NCBI RefSeq assembly: GCF_028389875.1
Contig: NC_084675.1
Location: 19,430,412 to 19,494,411 of the forward strand
Source of the DNA: Rhea pennata
Taxonomy: Eukaryota > Chordata > Aves > Rheiformes > Rheidae
Reading direction: 5' to 3'
Length of the DNA: 64,000 bases
Below, piece by piece: positions 1-13,400 of the stretch; positions within the stretch are counted from its first letter, which is position 1, and the number at the start of each line of letters is the position of its first letter. Both the position numbers and the translations under genes were made by a program. A model generated the notes under the pieces. The model searched no databases. It saw only the letters and a program-made list of their open reading frames with translations, and was not told the DNA's origin.

Positions 1-227
1 AAACCCAGGAACATTTTCAAGAAAATATTGACTGAAACCTGTGAAATGTAAAAAGTGAAAAGGAAAGTAGGCTGGTGCTTGTTTATTAATATTGATTTGC
101 ATTACAGTAAGCAACTTTATATACCAGTCAAGTTCAGGATCCCATTCTACTATGCATCTTATTAACATGCAGTAAGAGGCATTTTATAATCTAAGTAGAC
201 AAGAGAAACAAAAAGATAGGAGAAAAG

Positions 228-292
228 AATTATAGTCCCAAATGACAGACAGGCAACTGAGGCATAGAGATGGTAAAGCTTGAGCTGTTTAG
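228..292 (+). repeat. MIR-like SINE core relic
   Basis: The stretch reading cccaaatgacagacaggcaa followed by ctgaggcatagagatggtaa parallels the conserved MIR core (cATTTTACAGATGAGGAAACTGAGGCACAGAGAGGTTAAG). The match is diverged and short, as expected for an ancient tRNA-derived SINE shared by amniotes. It was recognised by eye and has not been checked with a repeat library. Confidence 0.5.
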
Positions 293-2658
293 AAAATGTG
301 ACCTTTTAATTAAAAATACTGCTGAAAATGAAAAATATTTAAATTTTGTCATAAATCTCATGGGAAATTTTGAGTTGCAGTTAAGAAACCCCAGTATTTT
401 GGGTTACCACACACACAAAAAAAACCCAATAAAAATATTTCTGCATGTCTATTTTTCTGCTCTGCCCAACCAAGAAAAGATTTTTCAAAGAAAGCACATG
501 CATGCATTCATTAATATGCACATTAGTTTTAATGCAAACCAGGCTTCCCAATTTATAGAAACACTAATTTGAAACAAAATTTTGAACCAGCTTACATGAA
601 GTTATTTGGTGATCACTCAACAGGAAGTACAATGAGGACTTGGACACAGCTCTCTTTTGCACAAGTATTATCGCAAGGAAATCCTTTTTAGAGACAGGAA
701 AAAGGCCGCTTAAGAATATAGGGCTTCTCTAATACAGGAAGTGGTAAGCTATTATGTTTTTTCTTTGCCCTACTTACTACTTTCTAAAGCCCCACATACG
801 TTTAGTTCACAGTGGCTTACTCCACTTTGAATAGCAGAATAAGTCATCCAGTACTCAGTGTGCCCTAAAAATGTCTATGTGAGAAGTAAAGAGCTATAAA
901 TTCAAACCTGTGCACTAGTCTCTCCAGGTAGACAAGCCCACAGAACATTACAGCTACGGTAGCATTATGGGGAAACAAGGTAGACACTATTAAATTTTAT
1001 GAGTAATTTTGGTCCTTGAAATTTAAGACACTCTTAGCAGAGACTGAATTGGTACAGCTGCAGCGACAACAAAATATAAAGGTTCAAGGTTTGGGGAATG
1101 AGAGTCAAAAAGAAAGATTAGCTAATCATGGGGGATTATTGTACAAAAGAGAGACAAACTCTTGACAAAGGTGATGGATTCATGCCAATAAGTTATCTGT
1201 ACTACTAAATAATTCAAAAGAGAGAGGGCATGGGCTGAAGCTAAGGGAGATACTCATCCAGAAGCAGTTTCAGAATGGTCTCGTGCAAACCTTTAGCTGC
1301 CCAAAGTTAGCACCAGAACTGTGAAAGTAAACTGGACCCCAGCTGTCCTGCAGAAGGTATTGGGAGGTTGGAGAAAAACTGCATCAAGGAAGGCCTAGCT
1401 GGTAAGAGAGGCAAGATGGCACAAGAACACTGTTAGATGGTAATTCATATAACACTTCTCTCAATTCGGCCACAGTTCACCTGAAATAAATGAGAAGCAT
1501 AACAACCTGCAAGCTAACAAGAGGATTCAGCTGTGCAACTTTCTTGTTCAGTCAGTGTATAACAGAAGATGATTCCAGTTCGCCGATGCACCAGTTTCCT
1601 GTGGTAAGGGCAAACTGGACGAATAGGGTCGCATTACTGCGAACATTTGATTGATGTACAGCTGAACTGGGTTTATAGCTGAAGAACAGGTAAAATACCT
1701 GGTGAGATCCAGGTTATTTATTGACTTTTCCAAGGACCGGGAGATGACTGTAGCTGCAAGGGTTACTCTAACCTATTTATTTCCAAAGGGAACCCCAAAT
1801 GTCATTAACATGGCACTTACAGCTGGCGATAGACTGTCATTACGAAAGCTGCTGGGATTCTGTTCATAATTTATCATAAGCCTACTTTGCAACCTGGCAA
1901 ATTGTTTCATCTCTCTGTTCCTCTATGAAACAGAGAATCTAATAAATGATATTGTAACTTTTTAAAAGCTCCTGGAGACTTCGGATTGAAAGGTGCACTA
2001 TAAAAAGCTCCATGTTAGCACAAGAGCATCCTCAGAGAAGAAGGAAGTAAGACCTAAGGGTTTCATTGAGTAGTTACAGTATTCTGACAATACCACCAAA
2101 TCAGATGTCACCCTTTGTTTAAAAACATCCAGATAACATATGCCCTTTTGTAACAATAAAATGCAGTTAATTATTTCATGTCATACCAATGCACTGACTT
2201 TCTTTCTTGTAAGCTCTTGATCAATGTGAAAATACTACAGGAAATATTTTGCTTCTCCTTTTCAGATACAGTATTCTATTCTGGAAAAAAATCCATCAAA
2301 GGGATATTATTTTTATGAAGGGATATATCAGAAAGCACAATCAGTGGAACTTGTGGTTGAATTATTCCTTCGCCTTTCAAAGATGTTTTAGTAACATCTA
2401 TCAGTGTCTGTCAAATGCTAATAACACTTTAGAGGAAACAACTTTAAATTGAACCTACCCTTCAATAAACTTTTGACTTTCAGTGAATCGTTTATAAGCC
2501 CAAGAAACTCAGTCTATGATATGTTTCTATCTATGGCTACACCGATACCCTCTTTTTTTAAGGGTTTAGGACAGGACAAGAAAACTACAAAGAATAAACT
2601 GCTCTTTGCTCATTTACTTCTTTCAACATTTAGAATTAGGTTCTTTAAAAAACAGCAA

Positions 2659-2699
2659 AAATGATTTAAAATTTAAATTTAAATGATTTAAAATTTAAA
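2659..2699. repeat. Two-copy AT-rich tandem duplication, 22-bp period
   Basis: The 19-bp string aaatgatttaaaatttaaa occurs at 2659-2677 and again, identical, at 2681-2699, separated by ttt. Both copies are built from TTTAAA and ATTTAAAT palindromes. It looks like a slippage product; no function is indicated. Confidence 0.85.
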
Positions 2700-4097
2700 G
2701 ATCACAAAAATAAAATGAGCAGTAATTGAGGTCCCTTTTTTCAAACTTAACAAGCTGAATTCCTACACAGTCATCTCTCCATGCAAATAGTCATTTCCTT
2801 AACACCCAACCTAGTTACTATGTGCAGAAACTGGGATATAAAGAAAGAACATCTGAAAAAGAAGTTTGAATTGATGAGAAGAATTATACTGCAACATTGT
2901 TAAGAACTGCTCCAGAGTTAAGTGATTATAGAAATATAAGGGGTTACATTAGCACTCACTGCAAGAAGCATTAGATGTTAACACCTTCCATGAATCACTG
3001 GAACAAGGCATTGACATGCCTGCGCATGCCGAGGGCACCGCGCAGCCTGTGCAGCAGCCTGGCTACACTTCAGTGTGCTGGCTTTTTAGAGCTCTCTGTA
3101 CTAGCTTCTTAACATACACAGTTTGCTGCCCTGATATTCAAAGCAGTAATACCTGTGAGGCTGCTTCCTCAAACCATCAGCATGGTCAGGATTTCCAAGG
3201 ATATTAATATGCTACATAAAAATGACAGAAAACACAATGAGTTTCACAAGTGGATGGAATAAGACGTTCTCGGGAACTGGATCCTGTGTCTGTTCAAATA
3301 TTTAAAGTATCTAAAGATGCAAGCTGATTCAGAAGGCAGATTTTCAAAAGACTTCCAACAAAAAAAGATAAAAATGTCAGCAGAAATAACCACTGCAGCA
3401 GTGCTACCCTTGTCTTGTGCTCTCTGCGTGAAGACTAGCTTTTGGCTGTGTATTTGTATTTCAATATCCCCACACTGTCTACTGTGGTGACACTATGAAT
3501 AAGTTTTGGGGAGGTAGGTAATATGATGGGCTGGTGGTTTTTATGCACAGGTACTTGCTGTACTTACTCTTAAAATCTTGCCAGTTGTTAAAGAGAATCA
3601 AATAATGCTTATGCTTTTATTGCATTTATTCCCTATAGCAAAATGTGGGATATGCTGCAAAACACTTCTGTGTCAGATCTCACTCTTAGCTCAACAAATA
3701 AATAATACATATTTACACCTACAGATTAATCCTCCTGTGTATTAAGGAAAGGAACATGAGGGATAGGAGCACACACGGGACCAGAAAAAAATGGTTTCCT
3801 GAATTTATTCCTCTGCTTGCACCAATTGTTTCGATGCAATAAGTCACCCCGAAATTTCTCTCTCTGTATTCAAAATGATGTTTCATGGATCCCAAACAAG
3901 ATGTCAAGAGCTCACCAGAGGATGACATTATGGGACCAAAACAAAGTTTTGTCTCCTTGAAGAGATCTTCTCCATCTGTGCAAGCATTGTTCTGTCTGCC
4001 TTCCTCAGCGAAAGAGGGAGCCTGTACTGCCCCAAAGACTATTACAGTCTGCATAGCTTAAATCCTCAGAGGATGTAATGATGTGCAAAGCTTCCTG

Positions 4098-4111
4098 CAC
4101 ACACACACACC
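4098..4111. repeat. Short (CA)n microsatellite
   Basis: A run of about seven CA dinucleotides. It is too short to be more than a minor simple repeat. Confidence 0.85.
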
Positions 4112-7100
4112 CTCCCTGTGACAGTCATACAGAGCACAGTAAACCACAACCAGTCTCTGGAACCAGTATTTCAGAAGAATGTGGAAGAAGCTCTGTTCCC
4201 CAAGAAACAGCACATCAGAATGAAAGGCCAATCACAAGCAAAGCATTTTAAGTTCCATAGTGTGGTAAGGTCAATTTGTGAAACTGCTGGCTTATTTTTA
4301 TCACCATATAATGAACTTGGCTACAGCTGACAAGCACAAGGATTAGTAGTTCTTTTTTATTTTGATTTGGAAAAATGTTTGGCATTCAGTCAATAGTTCC
4401 CTTATCCCAAGCTCTGGACACATCCAATTTATATCCTCATTTGAAAAATCATACATATAGTAGGATAGCAGATTGTTCACTCTTCATGAATAAATAAAAG
4501 TGGTGCATGTTATATTACAGTAAAAGTCTCAGCTCCTGCAGGCTGCTGCAACTTACTACATACACAATAAGGCAAAAGGACAAAACTTAACAACAGAAGA
4601 CAGGTCAAAATGCCTTCTTTACAGCTTTGAGACATACCTAAATGGAAACTCTTCTGCAACAAGGTTGTCCCTTCATATGCATCCTTCAACAAGCCTGAAT
4701 ACAGAAAGGCACACATGAAGAGACCATCTCCAGGCAGCATATAACCACTCACTGTTGTCAGTGAAGAATTCAAGGCACAGCACCAAAATCACCTCCAAGC
4801 TGACTTGAGTGGAGAAATGGAAATCTTATGGGATCCAGGTACAGCAGAAAAATGCATTAATGATATCATTCGGACTCCTGAGACATACAATGACCCTGTA
4901 ATTACTGGCTTCACTCTCTAGTGACTTCTCATAAGCTCCGGGACTACTACTTAAACTCCCAAACAGCTTTAGCTCTGCAGTAACTTTTATTGTACCTGAA
5001 TATTCCATTTTTTTGTTAGAAAAAGATAAACACAGCTGCAGTCACAGCAAGTTGAATCTTTCTCTTCAGTATTTCTTCCGCAACTCTTTTTTAAATGATA
5101 AACAAACACATAAATATGCAAAGAAGCTCTTTGACTATTTTGTGCTTCTCCGGTGCTCTCCAAATAATTTTCAGTCTTTCCTGTTTCTGAAGACAGACTG
5201 TTATCTAAACACCAACTTATTGCCTAGATATTGTCTCTAACCACATGTAATCTTCATTCATAGTAGAAAACTAGTTTTAGGGTAGCGGAGTAGCTACAGA
5301 AGGCCAGGAGGGAAAGACACAGAGCTGAAAGACATGGAAGATCTATTAAATTCATCAAGGATATCACTACTGGTGATGATCAGAAGAAATTAGTCTTGAA
5401 ATTATTTTACCACTATTTGTGACTGCAACATTGTCTCCCAGAGACCCCACAAAGGAACATTCCCAGGGCTGTCCCTTCTATCCAAAAGTTGCAGATTAAT
5501 TTATGGAAAATCATCTTCTGCATAACTAGGTTGCAATAAAAGTATAAATATTATCCAATTCACCAGAACCGAGCAAGTGCAAAATACTTTATTGTTTGAT
5601 ACTAGCTATGCATATTCTTATTTGGCTTGGGTCAATTTTTGAACATTTTGGATAAATGTTGGAATCTGCTAGAATAGGTTTGGAAAAATCACACAAGCTC
5701 CCCAAGTCCATTTGGATTCCTTTTCTGAAATCATTTCATGCAGCATGAAAATTGCTCACAAATGGAGGTGACTGGCTCTTTAAATTAAAATAATTTTTTC
5801 GTGAATCTCATTATTTTCTAGAAATATGTATATTCCTATTTTTCTTACTGTAATGGATCTTGCCTCTGGGAATTGGGGTAACAGTAAGATTATTGGGAGT
5901 CACCAGATGGTGCTGTTGTACATTGTCTGTCTAGATCTGTTCATCTGGATATCCAGGGAATCTCCTCTCATGAAATGGCAAGCATCAGATGTGGTGCAGT
6001 TTCTACCAATAAAGCTTGTTTCTTGTCTGAACTTCCCTGATGAAGAATTATTTTCATTAGTGTGAAATACGCGAGCCCTTTTGGTTTCCATGTAAAAGGA
6101 AACAAAATATTTCACAAAGCCAGAAGGTCTGCAGAAAAGCATCCTCACACAAGTAACGGTCAATATTATGAATTGACCAGTTATGCCGAAGTTATGAATT
6201 GCCTAAAAAAAACCTGAGAAAGTATGGAAGAATTTCTATAGAAGAGCTAGCTGTAGACAAATAGCACCTATTAGAGATCTCTGGTGGAAAATAAAAATAC
6301 TACTGCCCGCTAGTCCAGGAGGAGGTAATGATATGATGTTTAGATCTTTATAGTTCTGTCAACTGAAGCAGTTGTGTATATATCGTAAAAGGACTGAAAA
6401 ACTTATCAATCTAAAAAGCAACCTGGTGTTTGCATGCTACTCATTTCCCTGTAAAGAATAAGGAAGGAGACAACCTGTAGTCTGTGACAGCATTATATTT
6501 TCTGACTAAGGCTAATTTATTTCTTGATGTGGAAGAAATGGTTTGGGATAAATTCCCTACAAATGGGAAGGGAAAGCAGCTAAGCTTGATTGAACTCCGT
6601 ACTGTTAAAACCCATGCAACCACACCATCTCAGGCAAAATTCATGTTCAGCAGCAGGTGTTTGAAGCAGCAGTGCCTCACCAGGCTCTTGGGTAACCACA
6701 GAACCATAAAATCAGACATATGCCAAAACAAAACCTAGCATAAATACGTAACAGCACTGATTTCTTTAACCAACATCCTCAAGAGGTATTGTACATTAAC
6801 ACTCTCCCTCCTTACTCCTCCAAGTTTAATCAATAGAAATGCAGTTTCTAGACACGGCAAGTGTCACCAGCAGGCACAGTTAGACTTGCAAGGCCCCTTC
6901 CGAAGTGTAAAAGTCATTTTTTTTCTATTCATGTTACTAGGTTTATGTTCTGCAAAAGTTCTGCATGAAAGCAGAGACTGTCAGAGGCTGGTTCACCTTT
7001 TGCTGCAGATTTGGATTAGGTGGGATTCTTGAGATAGAGTGGTGAGGAGAGACTCCTGAAGGAAGGGGAGGATATGGATCTGTTAGATCAGCTCACACAG

Positions 7101-9204
7101 GAATGAGTGGATTACTGTGCATAGAAAATGTTATACCTTGCTTTCTTCTTCACTGGGAAATTCACTCCCGAATCCCCCAGGATTTTAAAACTGTCCAAAG
7201 CACCAGCAATATTAGGTGAGAACTGAATGTTACATTTGAAAGAGGCTAGTATTACACTGCACATTTTCCTGCTTCTGTTTTTGCATCATCATCCAAGTAA
7301 TAACAGTGCAGAAGAGTTCACAGTGAGGCAGGGTTTGTAGGGAGACATCTTAGGTTTTTTTTTACCAAACCAATACATACTGTTAGAAAAAAATGGGCTT
7401 TAAGGAGCTCAACCTGTTCTTTTGGTTCAGTTCTACTTTCACTACAGTCTTTGGTCAGCACTTAACTCTCTCTTTCCTTTAAACTCCAAGCAACAAAAAG
7501 CCTGGGTCAAGTCCAGCGTTAGCTGGCTATATAAAGGCACAAAGACAACACCTATTTAAAGTTGCCTGGAAGTTAATGATGAGCGAAAAACCTTCTGTTT
7601 ACTCCCGTTTATTACATTAAAAAAATAGCACAAAAAATAGTATGTTGCTTTTCTGTTAATAGTTATCCAGTACCCTGTCATGGTAGAATAGGGCTCCTAC
7701 TTTACATGGTGACATCCTTTGAACTAAGTATAAAGCTGAAACTTAGCAGCAATTCCTTGCAACTGTTTTTCATTATTTTCTTCCTTCTTAAACTGATCAA
7801 TGATTAAAACCATCTGTTCTTAGCTTTCCATGCTGAGAAGCTGTTTTTTAGCAAGTTCTTCAGCAGCTATTGTTTTCTACTCTAAGGCTGACAGTGCTCT
7901 GGCACTATTGTAACTACTATAACTAATTCTTTGAAAAGGTGTTATGTAGAGATATAAAGAAGTTTCCAAAAGAGCATACAATCTGATTCCTTACTTCAGA
8001 TAGTAGCTTTCATCACTTTTGAGTTAGCCAATTCAGTTATTTAGTAAGCTCCATTAAATCTTGGCATGTGTAGATATCTTGAAGATTTGTTCTGCCGAGT
8101 TTACTGGCTCCTTTTGCATCTGTTTTGATTTCAATCTAATCATAAATAAATTTTCTTGTTATCATTGAAGCTTGATTGCATATGATTATTTTTTAGGGCA
8201 CTTGGCATGTTTAGTAATATTGGATGACTATTATTTTATCCTTTGCTTTCAGGAATCAAGAGATTGAAAGAGTTAATTACCTTACTTGCTTCCATTAAAC
8301 TGTCTTTCGTTTTTTCTGTGCACACCCTTCCCACTGGCTAGGAAACTCATTCAGTGCCCTTTCAGTTCAGTGTATCTCACTTAACTACTTAAATTCTGAT
8401 CTCAAAGTAAGGCTAATCTGAGAAGCACTGATTTTAATAGCTGAAGTCAGTGTTCCCATAAGCACTCTTCTAAAAATAAAGCCGTATTTTACCAGCCGAC
8501 ATTCTGGTCTGGAGTTTTATTTTAATGCCTCTTTACTTTTAAAGGGAAAAAAATACAAAATGCTTGAAAAACAACTTAATCTTTTGCCATGGCACAAAAG
8601 CTTAGCACCTCTCTTAGGTAGGCTGGGTTTCAGGCAAGGAGCCAATAATATAAGCTGCGTGTTTTAATATGAAATGTTGTCCTTTTTGCAGCATCTGGTA
8701 TGTGCTGAGCTCCCAGGAAGGATGAGACAGAATTCACAAATGCTTCACTCTTTGTCTTTCCCAGAGATGTTTAGACCTCAAGAAGAGACCCAAGAGTTGT
8801 CCCCACACTGCTCTATCCACCCTGGCCATTCCGATATGCGTGCTAGACTCAAGATATTTTTGCCTGAGCTTTCTACTAAGAGCACTTGTTGCCCCAATGC
8901 TACTGAATCTCTTTGAGACCCTCCAAAAAGTGAAAAACTGTCATCTTTCAGTGTCTAATTTTTTTTGCTACATACTTAAAACTTGAGTCATAGAAACAAC
9001 CCCTGTGCTCAGGCTAGAGAGTACAGCGATGCAGGAAGTAGGTTCTGGGAGCTCATGTTGGCTGTGTTTTATAACCAGACATTGATCGCTATGAGAAAGC
9101 TCTCAGAAAGTAGCTTTGGTGTCACCAGATTTAGACTGCTGTCAGAAAGAGTTTGTTTTATTCTCTACATATGGAAAAAATATTTCTTAGCAAATACTTC
9201 TTCC

Positions 9205-9221
9205 TTTTTTTTTTTTTTTTT
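9205..9221. repeat. Poly-T tract (17)
   Basis: Seventeen consecutive T. On the minus strand it would read as an A tail, but no recognisable retroelement body lies next to it on that strand. Confidence 0.9.
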
Positions 9222-9242
9222 CACTGTCTAACACAAAGACAA

Positions 9243-9300
9243 TCATAGTGGCTCAGACCAAGGATTCATCTCACCTGCATTACTGGTGACGGGGACAGCA
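9243..9300 (+). repeat. Possible relic of an ancient amniote LINE (CR1/L3-like)
   Basis: The phrase tagtggctcagaccaaggat followed by tcatct resembles a motif widespread in reptile and bird genomes (roughly 'ACTGGGTCAGACCAAAGGTCCATCTAGCC') that belongs to old LINE copies. The similarity is limited to about 35 bases and the family assignment is from memory, so this is tentative. Confidence 0.3.
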
Positions 9301-9749
9301 TGATCAGGAACGTGGTTTTCCCTTGATGAGGCACATCCTTTGGCCTGCAGGTGTATGGACCTTTTCATTCCTGCAACCCTCGCTCCAAGCAGGAAGCTGT
9401 GTAATCTGCAGCGATGGGAGGGGACAGACGGATCCTTCTCCCTAATTAAAAAAAAAAAGAAACAAAACAATGGTCACAATGGTCACCAGCCAAGTAAACA
9501 GGGTCAGCCTGCCCATGTCCTCTTCCATGAGGAAGGACCGCAACTGCAAGAGCTGATTTTGCCTTCTCTCCTTCCCAAAATGAGATAACAACCTCCACCA
9601 ACACCCTGACTGATACTGCAGGAACCATCTCACTTCTTTTGTTGTGCCCCCTCACCTTCTTAAGTAGATCTTTTAAGTTTGTTAGGAATTAATTACACTT
9701 ATGTGTCAGAGGATATCAACAGCAACAATGGCCATAAACAGATGCCTAC

Positions 9750-9775
9750 AAAAAAAAAAAAAAAAAAAAAAAAAA
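9750..9775. repeat. Poly-A tract (26)
   Basis: Twenty-six consecutive A. It follows ordinary sequence with no obvious retrogene or SINE body immediately upstream, and I saw no clear target-site duplication. It is probably a simple repeat, and the exact length may be uncertain in the assembly. Confidence 0.9.
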
Positions 9776-11204
9776 TCATGAACAAGCTACTCTCATATGA
9801 TCTTTCCCCTGAGTGCTTTTCCAGCTTCCAACTATTTGCAACTCAGGGATTTCCTGATCTCATGTTGTTAACTGCAGCATAAGGAAAAAATGATATTGTG
9901 GAGCTGACTGTGGCTTCTTTGATCTATTGGCTTGTCTGTGCTGGGTTCAGCTTAAAGCAGAACATGCCCATATACTAGAGCAGAAAAGCTGCTCTAATAC
10001 ATGCTGGTTGATTGCAGCTCCAAGGAGACTGTCGACCTGCTGAGATGGCTGCATGGCATGCTGGAGAATGTGCAGAGTTAGTTTTTAGCAAGCATGTCCA
10101 GTAGGATTTCCTAGATTCACTGAAGTCCTATTTTGATTTAAGACTTAGGAAAAAATAGAGGATTAAATACTCGGATGTGGGTCATTCTCACAGCATTCCA
10201 ATCCTCAAAGTTAAGTGCTTTCTTCCTGCATCAATGAAAGCAAATTTCCAATCCACAATCTACCACGTGAGCGGTTGACATGGGACCTCAGAACAAGAGC
10301 TTTGTGATGCTTTGCTATGACCCACTGTGATCTGATTTTGCCTCCTTGGAAATGCCCACTGAGTAAACAAACATACAATTTTAGGGACACAACCTGACCA
10401 AGGCAACATAACATGAGTATATTCTGTTATTGTACTACAGGATCCAATGCCATTAATTCAAATGAAATTGTTTTACTTCGGGACTGAACCCAGCAAAAAG
10501 GTATAGAATGCCCCTTTCTTAGAAAACTGCACGCAATAGAAACTAAGCCCAAGAGAGAGATTACGACAGAGCATGAGGAAAGGTAACCTTCTACAGTCCC
10601 AAGGGAAAAAGTAAAAGAAAGAGTTTTTTTCCTCATATTTACACAGGCTTAATGAATTTTACATAAGAAAGATACAAAATTGAAGACAAACAATGAAATA
10701 CGAAGAGATCTCAAGATACATGACGAACCAAGAATTCATGCATAATATACGATATTTCAAAGGTAGGTAAAAAAGCAATGTAAGAATCAGAGGGTTTTGG
10801 TATGTACAGTATAGTTTGTTAGAAAAGTATTCCACCATAGGGAGCCAGAAGGTGAAGGTGCATCAGGGCACACTGGACTTTCTGGCTCTGATGGGACAGA
10901 AGGGATCCAGTGGTTTGCAGGGCGGAGGGGGGTTCTGTGTCACCGTGCATTCTTCAAGATTATTTAAATAGTTTGATCATGATTTTCTCTAGAAATACTT
11001 GCATACATTGTTACAATGGAATGCTTAGCTAATTTAAAAATAATTAATGTCCTAGTAAAATTAGGCCTAGCTGAATTTAGCTGTGCTTTCAGATGTCATG
11101 AACTTGGATCTAAAGTAACTGCATAGTAGTATAGTGCTATTTCTTATCCCTCTGTTCATCACACTTTTTTAGATTGATTGAAGGACCAGGTTATTCTTGT
11201 AATA

Positions 11205-11232
11205 AGAAAAAAGAAAAAAAAAAAAAGAAAAA
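11205..11232. repeat. A-rich (A/G) simple tract
   Basis: An almost pure A run interrupted by single G bases (aagaaaaaagaaaa-type). Low-complexity sequence only. Confidence 0.85.
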
Positions 11233-13299
11233 CTGGTTGAAAGTCATTTAGGGAACATTGAATTTTCAAATGTTATTTTTCTCTCTTATATCAAAAGCAC
11301 TTTATTTCCTAAGTCATGCCTAGATCTGCAAAGACAAATTTCCTCTTCGGCTACATAGTATCAGACATCTTTGTTACAAAAGGTTTGACAGTTCTAGAAA
11401 ACTCTGAGAGAAAGCGAAATCCAGGAAAATTCCTCCTGTAATTCCTACTTTTCACTATTGAGTAAACTTATTATTGAGGAGGAGATCATTATCTGAACCA
11501 GTAGATCTACCAATGATACAGAGACATATCCTGAAATCAATTTTTGAAATCAAACATGTAAGACTAATCACTTTATTTCCATGCTTAACAGGTGCTAATA
11601 CCAGAGGGAAAATACTAAATAGCGTATGATACCCTTGAGAAGCATATAAGATATTTATCTGCCCAAAATCCATGACAGTTGCATAGAGAAAAGGTTGTGA
11701 ATATAAATGGGGGAAAAAAAGCGTAAGGATGGAGGGTGAAATCCTGATGCTGCTCACATATATAGCATCTTGAGCTCTGTGGGACAAGGATGCTGCACCA
11801 CATGCCCTTAACTTGCCTCCATAACAGAGCACAAGATGCGCATGCTGTTCTTCTAGGTCAGGGTCCTCGTGAACCTTTTCATTTTATAAGGGAGGTTTTT
11901 CTCAGGTCTTTTCTCCTACAACTCTATCTTCCTGCTGTAGTGGCTACTAGGACACACACCCCTGGAATTTATCCCTGTTTTTACCCCAAGTCAGCTTGCA
12001 TGCTGCCATGCCTGGGACAGATACAATTCTGGGTCTGGTGGAAGAGCTTTGCAGCCATGTCAGTATGAGTACGGTATGTGAAAAATGGAGCTGCACTGGG
12101 CAGTGCAAACAGAGTAGCTGAAAATAACAGGAAACAGAGCTGTGTGCAACCCTGCAATGCGTACAGTGCATCTGGGTATGTCCAAAGTCGGGAGGTTTAA
12201 CTGCTCTGGCTGTATGTGTCAGCTGAAGTCTTGTGCATATAGATATTCAAACACTGAGACATTCTCCCTCAACTATTTTATTCACCCTAAAATATACTTA
12301 TGCATCTGCTGTTCCTCTGTGAAAAGATGAAAGATTAAGCTGGCTTCTGGCTGGATAAGAATGGTGAAATGTGCTACCCATAAGTAAGCTCTATATTCAT
12401 GGCAGAATATTTAAAATGACCCTTATATCATAAGAAGGGATTTTAAAAAAAATCCGTAACTGTACGAATTAAGAGCATATCTCTCACATTTGAATTTCCT
12501 AGCTGATACTTGGTTGGCTTGAGGAACTGTCACGCAGTAAATCCATTAAAATTCTGTGCTTAATTTATTTCTACAGTATTAACTTTTCCATAACTCATGA
12601 TGAATGTCTTGAGTTTGGATACTTCTTACACAAACTTCTGACAATGATAACTTGCTTTTTCTCATGTATTTCCTGTGGAAATGTTATTTTCTTAATGTAT
12701 AGAAGAAAAAGAGTAACTTTTAAAATAAACTTGCATAGTGAATCTTTAAATAGTGACTTCGACTTACTACAGTTGCAACCAGAATAGGGAATGATCAACT
12801 CTTTTTTGCATTTATTTGATTAATTATTCTAATTTGTATTTCTGGGCAGAATTCAGTAAAATAGAACCTTGGAAAACACACATCTCTTTGCCAAAACAAA
12901 TTTTCTCACTCCTAGATCCATTTATTTCCTAGACAATAGGTGAGGTCAGAAGGGAAACAAGGAGTCATTCCCTTAATACTGGCAAACTATTAATGAGCTA
13001 CCATGCATCATATTCTGCTCCAATGGAGCTATAATTGCTTCCAAAACACCTGTATTTTGGCCAGATACAATTATGCTTATGGGGGGAGAGTAAAGGACTG
13101 GTGGTGTTAAAATGAGATAGGAGGGACACATGTGGGGAACGGAAACAGCTAGAACAGCCAATGAAGACTTTTTACATTAAACTGCGTTTCAGCTTCAGTT
13201 TTGTACAATAACAGAGGAAGCTCCCAGGTTCCCCAGGAAGGCTGACTGGTTCTTTCAATAGACGGAAGGGCCAGAGCCTAAGGCAATTTTTAGCTCTGT

Positions 13300-13400
13300 A
13301 CTTGACCACCTTTATGATCTTAAACAGATCTCGTTGCTTCCCTATACCTCAGTTTTCCTAGTTTTCCTTCTGTAACACTGCAGAATTATTTCAGCTGTAC
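13300..13400 (-). repeat. MIR-like SINE relic, reverse orientation
   Basis: The segment reads tatgatcttaaacagatctc, then ttgcttccctatacctcagt, then tttcctagttttccttctgt, then aacactg. This follows the reverse complement of the MIR core, in which GACCTTGGGCAAGTCACTTAACCTCTCTGAGCCTCAGTTT leads into CCTCATCTGTAAAATG. The order of blocks is kept with many substitutions, as expected for an old copy. It is one of the better SINE matches in the window. Confidence 0.55.

Larger units (their letters stand above)
1..13300. other. Upstream intergenic DNA, no gene recognised
   Basis: This is AT-rich, CpG-poor DNA with no reading frame that resembles a known protein and no convincing exon. The open frames are short (about 60-125 codons), overlap on both strands and look like chance. 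The stretch holds a MIR-like relic near 230, a 22-bp tandem duplication at 2659, a short CA run at 4098, homopolymers at 9205 and 9750, a possible old LINE relic near 9243 and an A-rich tract at 11205, each listed separately. In human the neighbour upstream of CDH13 is MPHOSPH6, at a large distance; I saw none of its coding sequence here. Confidence 0.6.
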
